A stretch of 64,000 nt of DNA, from positions 3,861,501-3,925,500 of the forward strand of contig NZ_CP132543.1 of NCBI RefSeq assembly GCF_030845195.1, read 5' to 3'. Source of the DNA: Sanyastnella coralliicola. GTDB lineage: Bacteria; Bacteroidota; Bacteroidia; Flavobacteriales_D; Sanyastnellaceae. Numbering within the stretch: position 1 is the stretch's first letter; every line of letters starts with the position of its first letter. The translations under genes were made by a program, and so were the position numbers. Below are positions 57,878 to 64,000 of this stretch, in pieces. Below the pieces are notes generated by a model. That model saw only the letters and a program-made list of their open reading frames with translations, was not told the origin of the DNA and did no database searches.

Positions 57878-59218
57878 CTAAACCTGCTCGCGTTCTTCCT
57901 GCTTACTTTCGGGAGGGGAAGCAGAAAGTTCGTACCAGTCGATTCCACGGGAAAGTCCCATGACGACAGCTAACACCGTGAAGACACCCAGACTACCAAT
58001 CAAGAGAGAGTAGTGCTCCATCTGAATGATGGTGAAAATGAAACCATAAAGCACAACCAACACGCCCGTGGTCAGCGCCGCCAAACGCAAACTCTTGAGA
58101 ACTGCTCGGGTGTAGAAGGCTATGAGGATCAGCGTCATAAGCGCCGACACGATGTATGCAATGTTGAAGAGTACGTACTCACTCAAGGAGAGGAGCAGCA
58201 CATAGAATACCACCAAAGAAATTCCAACGAGGAGGTATTGAATCGGGTGTACGTGGATGCCCTTGATGACCTCCACGAAGAAGAACACCAAGAAGGTACA
58301 AGCGATGAAGAGGATAGCGTATCTCGTCACTCGGTGCGCCTTTGTGTAGTTGTCTACCGGCATTAATAGATCAACCCCAAAACTGCTTCCGTAGAAGTTA
58401 AACTCACCACCTTTCCATTGCTGAGGGAAGTGACGATTCAGGTGAAGAATCTTCCATTTGGCGGTGAATCCATCGTCACTTACTTGGCGTTCATCCGGTA
58501 AGAAATTCCCAGTGAATCCTGGATCAGCCCACGGGCTATTTAGCGTCAGTTGGGATGTTTTTCCTACTGGAACAAAGAACAGACGTTCGCTTCCTTTCAG
58601 GTCAAGTTGGAAACTGAAATGTTGCTCAGCGATAGCCTTGTCGAAGTTCACTGCAGCTTGAAGACCAGAGTTCACAATTTGTTGGGTACGAACCCCCTGT
58701 TCGAATCTACTGGTGTTTTTATTCCACTGCAATTCAATTTGTTCGTCAATTCCTTTAAGATCAGATAGGCCTACATTGAGTACCGCTTGATCATAGTGGA
58801 TTTCAGTATTGGCGGTGTCTACTTGACCGAGATTCGGGGCAGTGAAGAAACCATCAATATTGATTTTGCTGCTGTAAACCACGGCTTCGTAAATCCCTCT
58901 GTTTCGTTGTTGAGGGTCGATGTCACCGGTCATATTGAGTTCTTCCGGCATGATGTGAAGGTAGAAGCGTTCCTTTTTGACATTAATGCGTCCGTCTCCC
59001 ATTTTCGTGCGTTGGAGGATTTTGTCACAAGGGATGGTGATGAAAGGTCCAGAAATTGTTTGTTGCGCACCCCATTGAGAAGAGACTTCGTTTCGCGCTG
59101 ATTGCTGAAGCATTTCGCGTTCGTTCACAAGATTCTGAACGAGGAGGGCAGGGAAAAGGAGTATAATGACCAGAAGGATCACTGTTAACACCTTGAATAA
59201 CATGCGGCTAGTTTTCAT
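57878..59218 (-). CDS. creD: CreD family inner-membrane protein
   Basis: A 446-residue membrane protein. An N-terminal span (LFKVLTVILLVIILLFPALLVQNLVNERE) precedes a periplasmic domain of about 270 residues containing WGAQQTISGPFITIPC and the repeated FxxPxL-type patterns of CreD. A block of five to six C-terminal spans follows (IQYLLVGISLVVFYVLLLSLSEY...GIDWY). CreD proteins are linked to cell-envelope integrity and, in Gammaproteobacteria, to the CreBC regulon; no creBC lies nearby. Probably transcribed alone with its own terminator. Confidence 0.9.
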   Translation of the reverse strand: MKTSRMLFKVLTVILLVIILLFPALLVQNLVNEREMLQQSARNEVSSQWGAQQTISGPFITIPCDKILQRTKMGDGRINVKKERFYLHIMPEELNMTGDIDPQQRNRGIYEAVVYSSKINIDGFFTAPNLGQVDTANTEIHYDQAVLNVGLSDLKGIDEQIELQWNKNTSRFEQGVRTQQIVNSGLQAAVNFDKAIAEQHFSFQLDLKGSERLFFVPVGKTSQLTLNSPWADPGFTGNFLPDERQVSDDGFTAKWKILHLNRHFPQQWKGGEFNFYGSSFGVDLLMPVDNYTKAHRVTRYAILFIACTFLVFFFVEVIKGIHVHPIQYLLVGISLVVFYVLLLSLSEYVLFNIAYIVSALMTLILIAFYTRAVLKSLRLAALTTGVLVVLYGFIFTIIQMEHYSLLIGSLGVFTVLAVVMGLSRGIDWYELSASPPESKQEEREQV

Positions 59219-59289
59219 TTGATTCGGTTTGATGTTCCAAATCTCTAGCCTAGAATTCTCTCAATGAAGGGGAAATAGTAAGCGCGTCG

Positions 59290-59311
59290 TCACGACAGGA
59301 ACTCGTCGTGA
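59290..59311 (-). terminator. hairpin after TonB receptor gene
   Basis: TCACGAC - 8 bases - GTCGTGA, seven perfect pairs, 24 bases past the receptor stop on the minus strand. There is no T-run, so it is weak as a terminator; it could be a regulatory site upstream of creD. Confidence 0.35.
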
Positions 59312-59335
59312 ATTCGAAAGTGTTAACAAGATTGA

Positions 59336-61648
59336 TTACAAAGATCTAAGTCGAATTCCCGCGAATATGGTACGTGGCATCGCAGGACCGTAAACATAAT
59401 TGCTGTCACGGTTTTTTCCGGTATCGAAATCGTTTTGATAGGCGTTGGTAATATTTCGTACACCTCCGAATATCTCTAGTCCACTGCTCTCGCTAACGCG
59501 GAATAGGTAGGAGCTTCTGATGCCTATTTCCGTAAACACTTCGGATGTCTCGTAGGCGTCTTCTTCTTGCTCAGGAGCTCCCGCAAAATGGGCAATTAAC
59601 ATCGAGCCAGTGTGCACGAGATTCACCGTTGTCTTCCATTTGTTTGATGGAGTGAATGTAAAAGTACCGTAGCCGTACGCATCCGGAGTTCTAAGAAATC
59701 TTGCCGTTGGTTCTAACCCCTCAATGACATCCACAGGGTTGTCAAATTCGCTTTGTTGTAGTGTGAATCCAACTTCGGCTTGAACCTTGCCGTCGTAATT
59801 TGCTCGTCCCTCTACCGTAATACCCTGAACTATAGCACCATCACCGTTTTGCTTCTCGAAACGAGCCCCAAAGTCATCGAACCCAAGAGGCGCAAGGAAG
59901 AAAGCGTCGTCGAGCTCCGTATAGAAGGCTTCAAGGGTGATTCCGACGATGGAGTTCATTCTTGGACGATCGTAATTGAACGAAGCAGTGAAACTATTTG
60001 ACCGCTCTTCAATGAGGGTTGGAGCCAAATTCACGCGAGAAATACCTCCTCCGGCAAACGCAATATGAAGGTCAGTATCAAAGGCTTGAGGAGCTCTGAA
60101 GCCGCGACCCCAGGCAAACCGGAGCTGCGTGTATCTTTTGGGCGTATACATCAGTGAGACCCTTGGAGAGATAATCGCTCTGTCTACCAAATTGTGTTCG
60201 TCAATCCGGGCACCTGCTAGAAGGTTTACTTTTTCGCCCACCTTCCAGTCAGATTGTACAAACGCTCCGAAGTTCTTCGTCTGCTGATCAATCAAATAAT
60301 TGTAGCTAGGAATTCTATCGTCGACATCGTCTAGTAAATATTCACCTCCAACTGTAATCACATTTTCGCCAAGTGGAAAGCTCCGGAAGCGATGATTGAG
60401 TTGCAGACCACCTTGCATAGTCGTTGTCAAAGATGTTCCGTAAGGAGGGTTGAGCAGAAAGGCAGTCAATTCATCTTCGTCATCGGGGAGAATGCCGGTG
60501 TAATGATCTCGATCGGTCCGTTGCCCGGCGACGTAAGCAATGAGCGAAGAATTGTAGTCTTTTGAATTAATCTGATAGTCGATGTTTCCCATCAATACGT
60601 TGTGGGTGCGGTCTTCCGCTTGCTGTGCTAGATGGGCCGGTCCATCGACCATTTCTCCACCATATCTCTGTTCAACCATACTGCTAAAGTTGATTTCCAA
60701 CTTTTGATTGGTTGTAGGGAGAAAAAAGTAGCTTCCTCCAAACGCATTTAAGTCGAGGGAGGGTAGCTCAGAATAGTTGTCACCGTTATGGTCATACCAT
60801 TCTCTTTGCCTGTGGTTGAGATAAAGGGCGACCCCTGACTTTCCCGAATTGCTCAGGATGGTACCATTGGCCATTGTCATCACATCATTGGCCTCACCAT
60901 TGATGGAGCTGTAACGAGTGGAAATATCAAAAGTATTAGCACTTGGAACTTTCGTGATGACATTGACCGTACCACCAATGGCACTGGACCCATACAGAGC
61001 ACTTCCGCCTCCGCGCACGATCTCGATACGCTCGATCATATTAGCTGGAAGTTGCTCCATGCCATATAGGCTAGTTAAAGGACTGAAAATTGGTCGTCCA
61101 TTAATCAAGATTTGAGAATAACCACCCGCAAGACCATTCATCCGGAGTTGCGTGTAATTACATGTTTGACAGTCTGTCTCTACGCGTAATCCTGGTTGGA
61201 AGATTAAGCCGTCCGATAAGTTGCATGCCCCGACGTTCTCCAATTGAATATCATCTATGATATTGACAATTACCGGTGTTTCAGTCTGCCTCTTATTGGT
61301 TCTTGTGCCGGTGACTACGACTTGGTCAAATTCAATCACATCCACTTCAAGAGTTTCGGTGAGATGAACATGTGATTCCGAAGAAGGGATATATACAACG
61401 CGCTTCTTGGTTTTGTAACCTAGGCTGTGGAATTCCAGGTAAATGGAATCAACAGGAAGGTCAAAGATGGAAAAATTGCCCTCCGCGTCTGTCTGTAATC
61501 CTTGTTGTCCCGAAGATGAGGTAGACCAGAGCACACCTGCAAAAGGTAGTGGCTCTCCTTGAGATTGAATAGAACCATGAATCTGGCCTTTTTGCGCAAA
61601 CAGCGAATTGGCTAATAACAGCGCAACGATGACAATCAGGTGCTTCAT
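59336..61648 (-). CDS. TonB-dependent outer-membrane receptor
   Basis: A 770-residue receptor that takes up a ligand across the outer membrane using TonB. Signal peptide MKHLIVIVALLLANSLFAQ; a carboxypeptidase-type regulatory domain (about 20-100, GQIHGSIQSQGEPLPFAGVLW); a plug domain (about 110-230, VVVTGTRTNKRQTETPVIVNIIDD...IERIEIVRGGGSALYGSSAIGGTVNVIT); then a 22-strand-type barrel to the C-terminus. The plug has a Cys pair in ETDCQTCNYTQLRMNG. No SusD partner is next to it, so glycan import is less likely than metal, siderophore or vitamin uptake; the ligand is not determinable. An antisense copy of the recurrent motif lies at 59491. Confidence 0.93.
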   Translation of the reverse strand: MKHLIVIVALLLANSLFAQKGQIHGSIQSQGEPLPFAGVLWSTSSSGQQGLQTDAEGNFSIFDLPVDSIYLEFHSLGYKTKKRVVYIPSSESHVHLTETLEVDVIEFDQVVVTGTRTNKRQTETPVIVNIIDDIQLENVGACNLSDGLIFQPGLRVETDCQTCNYTQLRMNGLAGGYSQILINGRPIFSPLTSLYGMEQLPANMIERIEIVRGGGSALYGSSAIGGTVNVITKVPSANTFDISTRYSSINGEANDVMTMANGTILSNSGKSGVALYLNHRQREWYDHNGDNYSELPSLDLNAFGGSYFFLPTTNQKLEINFSSMVEQRYGGEMVDGPAHLAQQAEDRTHNVLMGNIDYQINSKDYNSSLIAYVAGQRTDRDHYTGILPDDEDELTAFLLNPPYGTSLTTTMQGGLQLNHRFRSFPLGENVITVGGEYLLDDVDDRIPSYNYLIDQQTKNFGAFVQSDWKVGEKVNLLAGARIDEHNLVDRAIISPRVSLMYTPKRYTQLRFAWGRGFRAPQAFDTDLHIAFAGGGISRVNLAPTLIEERSNSFTASFNYDRPRMNSIVGITLEAFYTELDDAFFLAPLGFDDFGARFEKQNGDGAIVQGITVEGRANYDGKVQAEVGFTLQQSEFDNPVDVIEGLEPTARFLRTPDAYGYGTFTFTPSNKWKTTVNLVHTGSMLIAHFAGAPEQEEDAYETSEVFTEIGIRSSYLFRVSESSGLEIFGGVRNITNAYQNDFDTGKNRDSNYVYGPAMPRTIFAGIRLRSL
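59491..59503 (+). repeat. recurrent motif, variant CGCTAACGCGGAA
   Basis: Inside the TonB receptor gene, but antisense to it (encoding FRVSE on the gene strand). Confidence 0.5.
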
Positions 61649-61667
61649 GAGCAGTTTTTTCCTATTG

Positions 61668-61675
61668 CAAAGATA
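61668..61675 (-). promoter_or_regulatory. -7 box of TonB receptor gene
   Basis: Minus strand TATCTTTG, an exact TAnnTTTG match, 19 bases before the receptor ATG. Confidence 0.6.
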
Positions 61676-61734
61676 GATATTTAGGTTAGTCTAAAAAATA
61701 ATATCGAATACAGGAAAATGTTCTATTTGGGTAA

Positions 61735-61760
61735 TAAAAAAGCCCCGCGTTAACGGGGCT
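61735..61760 (-). terminator. intrinsic terminator after PLD-type gene
   Basis: Minus strand AGCCCCG - 6 bases - CGGGGCT followed by six T, about 24 bases after the stop. Confidence 0.88.
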
Positions 61761-61783
61761 TTCGAATATGTTGCGATGGATAC

Positions 61784-63976
61784 TTACAGCTTCACAAATC
61801 GTGTGCTGATCATTTGTGTATCATCAGAGTAGTTCAAGAGGTAAGTACCTGTAGGTAGTTCACTCAAGTCAATTTGGATCATTTGCTGAGATGACTGCGC
61901 AGTCAAAACTGTACGTCCGCTAAGATCAACAATGGTGATCTGTCCGCCATTCAATGGCTGAGAACTCTTCACTGTTAATACTCCTTCTGTAGGGTTCGGG
62001 TAGGCGATCAATTTCGTTGCGGCTATTTCTTCTACGCTTACGAAGTCATTCACGATTCCTTGGAATGCTTGGTGGTATAGGTTCGCAATGCGCGCATCGT
62101 GAACGATGACCGTATTCTCGTCATTTACCGTTTCGGCAGAAGTAGACCAGTTGTGTGAACCTGTTACAACCATTGGGTCAGCCAATGTCTGAGAGTGATC
62201 GACGATAGCAAACTTGTGGTGCATCTGATTTGTAACAGCTGAGTGGTCGTATACAGTGATACCAGCGTTCACAAGCGTTTCGTATTCTGAACCAGTATTG
62301 TTCACTTGTTCCATCACAACGATTGGGTTGATGAAGATGCTTTCTCCCATTTCAACTACTGCTTCGCCAAGGTCGTTACGAGTGAACGAAAGTGTAGCGA
62401 TCTCTAAGTCGTATTCTGTAGTTAGAATCGCGTTTTCGATCGCACGAGTTGTTCCGTCAGAAGGACTGAAGTACAGCTCTACATCAGAACCACCGATGAT
62501 GAATTTCTCTGGTGTATTCACCAATTTATCTCCACCGAAACGAGCGTTACCTGCGTTTGGCTCTGGTCCGTCGGTTCCCCACATCTCGTTGAACTCAAGT
62601 GTGTATGCGCGAGCCAAACTTTGATCTTGGAAAATGATCAGGTTGTTAGGATCTGTAACCAGGTTGCTTGTTGTCAAGTTGGTAGATCCCGTCAATACAA
62701 ACGCAAGGTCTGTGTAGTCAGCATCCATCACCAAGAACTTGTTGTGCATACCTGAACCTTCGTCATCCGGACGGAACAATACTGGAATTCCAGCATCGAA
62801 ATCATCTACACCGATGTTCGCAGTGCCACTGTGGGCGATGTAACGTACTTGTACTCCGTTACTCTGTGCTTCATTGATGGCATCGACGATGACATCATTA
62901 TTGATGTTGTATGCAGCGATGTCAAGTGTGTGCTCTGCTCGAGTGATGTAAGCAGCGATGGTATCGTTCATGTCAGCACCGATGTTCAGTGCGAGTTCGT
63001 CTGTTGCTACACTGTTGTCAACAGGGTGGTTGAAGTAAGCGAGAATGTCACCGCTCGATTCAGAAACGGTTGCAAAAGCCAACACGTTCGATTCAGTATT
63101 GTCTTCACCAGCCGCAGATGAAACACGACAGAAGTAAATAGTTCCAGGCATCAATCCTGATAGATCAATAGAGTGATCTGTAACCGCGTCTGCACTGTAT
63201 ACTTCGTCATCCAAGGCGTCTGGTGACAAACCGTACTCAACTTTCGAGTCACCAGCATTGTCAGTCAACCACTCCAGTGTAAACGAAGTCGTCGTAATGT
63301 TGTCTTGATCAACTGTAGATGCAATATTGATTGCTGACGAAGGGATCAAATCGTCAGTAGAACGAGGAAGGATTTGGTATCCATCTCCTGTTCCATCTGG
63401 ATCGAATTGAGATAGAATCCCGATGATCGTTACTTCACCTGCAGGAAGAAGCTCGTCTACAAGGTAGTTCCCGTTACGTACGTAGATCACTCCTTGTTGT
63501 CCACTAGCTTGGTAATTGTATGTGCTGTTTCCAGAGATGATTGTTCCACCTTGATCGAAGGTAGCTGCCTCTACCGTTAGGAGTACACCTTCTAGGTCTT
63601 CTTCCAGCTGATCAGGAGTGATCGTCATTGGAGCTGGTAGTGGGTTGCCGCTGCTGTTAATAGTTACAGACGCCAATGTTGGACCAACTTCTAGAAGTCC
63701 GTTGAATTCACTGATTGTACCTGTTACTGTTACTTCGTCACCGAGTTGTGGTTCGTCCCATCCTTCCCAATCGAATCCTGGGTAAAGTGCGATTCCACCC
63801 GTTGCATCTTGGATGTAGCGCACAGAACCCAAACTAGCGTCGTTCGTTACAATTCCAGTTACTGTCACCTCGTCATCAATGCCGTAGTTAGTACGTGCAT
63901 CAAGGATGTCTGTCTGTGCGAAGCTTACAGCGCTCACCAATGTGAACGCAATGAGTAGTAGTTTTTTCATTTTCAT
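61784..63976 (-). CDS. secreted PLD-family protein with T9SS sorting domain
   Basis: A 730-residue secreted protein. Signal peptide MKKLLLIAFTLVSAVSFAQ; two OB-like/DUF5689-type domains (about 25-210, DDEVTVTGIVTNDASLGSVRYIQDATGGIALYPG); one fibronectin type III domain (about 215-305); and a phospholipase D-type double domain (about 310-640) with two HKD motifs: HNKFLVMD followed by GSTNLTTSN, and HHKFAIVD followed by GSHNWSTSAE. The C-terminal 80 residues are a type A T9SS sorting domain (YPNPTEGVLTV...TGTYLLNY...STRFVKL). PLD-type active sites serve nucleases and phospholipases; extracellular nuclease is a reasonable guess but unproven. Two ATGs (63976, 63970) are possible. It starts three bases after an outer-membrane protein gene. 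Confidence 0.9.
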   Translation of the reverse strand: MKMKKLLLIAFTLVSAVSFAQTDILDARTNYGIDDEVTVTGIVTNDASLGSVRYIQDATGGIALYPGFDWEGWDEPQLGDEVTVTGTISEFNGLLEVGPTLASVTINSSGNPLPAPMTITPDQLEEDLEGVLLTVEAATFDQGGTIISGNSTYNYQASGQQGVIYVRNGNYLVDELLPAGEVTIIGILSQFDPDGTGDGYQILPRSTDDLIPSSAINIASTVDQDNITTTSFTLEWLTDNAGDSKVEYGLSPDALDDEVYSADAVTDHSIDLSGLMPGTIYFCRVSSAAGEDNTESNVLAFATVSESSGDILAYFNHPVDNSVATDELALNIGADMNDTIAAYITRAEHTLDIAAYNINNDVIVDAINEAQSNGVQVRYIAHSGTANIGVDDFDAGIPVLFRPDDEGSGMHNKFLVMDADYTDLAFVLTGSTNLTTSNLVTDPNNLIIFQDQSLARAYTLEFNEMWGTDGPEPNAGNARFGGDKLVNTPEKFIIGGSDVELYFSPSDGTTRAIENAILTTEYDLEIATLSFTRNDLGEAVVEMGESIFINPIVVMEQVNNTGSEYETLVNAGITVYDHSAVTNQMHHKFAIVDHSQTLADPMVVTGSHNWSTSAETVNDENTVIVHDARIANLYHQAFQGIVNDFVSVEEIAATKLIAYPNPTEGVLTVKSSQPLNGGQITIVDLSGRTVLTAQSSQQMIQIDLSELPTGTYLLNYSDDTQMISTRFVKL

Positions 63977-63979
63977 CTA

Positions 63980-64000
63980 TTAGAAACGTACGCGGATCGA
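63980..64000 (-). CDS. C-terminal end of an outer-membrane beta-barrel protein (partial)
   Basis: The last codons on the minus strand read S-I-R-V-R-F then TAA. A terminal aromatic residue with alternating polar and hydrophobic residues is typical of the last strand of TonB-dependent receptors and similar barrels. The gene lies beyond the window and would be in one operon with the PLD-type gene. Confidence 0.55.
   Translation of the reverse strand, partial: SIRVRF

Overview
The window looks like chromosomal DNA from a member of Bacteroidota, most likely a marine Flavobacteriales-type organism. The evidence is: type IX secretion (T9SS) cargo and PorP/SprF proteins, a GldH gliding lipoprotein, an IPExxxVDY protein, a large three-domain IspG, an isoleucyl-tRNA synthetase of the KMSKR type, and many promoters of the Bacteroidota form TAnnTTTG. 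No tRNA, rRNA, insertion sequence, phage gene or CRISPR array is visible. Gene density is high.

Layout. 1-9.1 kb: partial DUF349 gene, recX, a membrane protein, prfB with its programmed +1 frameshift, fumC, a mannose-1-phosphate guanylyltransferase, an aminotransferase, an SprT-like/lipoprotein pair and the MlaE-MlaF lipid transporter pair. 9.1-14.1 kb: an iodotyrosine-deiodinase-like flavoprotein with a palindromic operator candidate, then acpP-fabF-rnc, an IPExxxVDY protein and pyruvate kinase. 14.1-42.3 kb: a surface-adhesin locus on the minus strand. It holds a TPR/PD40/OmpA protein, a 22-kb gene for a 7383-residue adhesin (FG-GAP repeats, nidogen-like, LamG, PKD, SprB and about 66 HYR repeats, ending in a gliding-type T9SS sorting domain), its PorP/SprF partner and a second TPR/PD40/OmpA protein. 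42.5-49.8 kb: ileS, a DksA-like protein, lspA, ispG and an OmpA protein. 49.9-52.8 kb: a VWA-AAA ATPase pair and a DUF3592 protein. 52.9-53.3 kb: a gene-free stretch that appears to encode two small structured minus-strand RNAs, each ended by a terminator; one may be an attenuation leader. 53.3-64 kb: recO, holB, ricT, gldH, a small membrane protein, a lipoprotein rhodanese, creD, a TonB-dependent receptor, a secreted PLD-type protein and the last codons of an outer-membrane barrel.

How it fits together: the adhesin cluster and GldH indicate T9SS-dependent surface display, probably with gliding or adhesion. The OmpA proteins would anchor the export or adhesin complex to peptidoglycan, and PorP/SprF would take the type B sorting domain. 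The rest is mostly housekeeping.

The least explained signals are a short DNA motif (CGCTANCGCGGAA and close variants) recurring on both strands, inside and between genes; the structured RNA region near 53 kb; the altered GIHH signature of IleRS; and the internal duplications of the adhesin gene. All calls come from reading the sequence; no database search was run.
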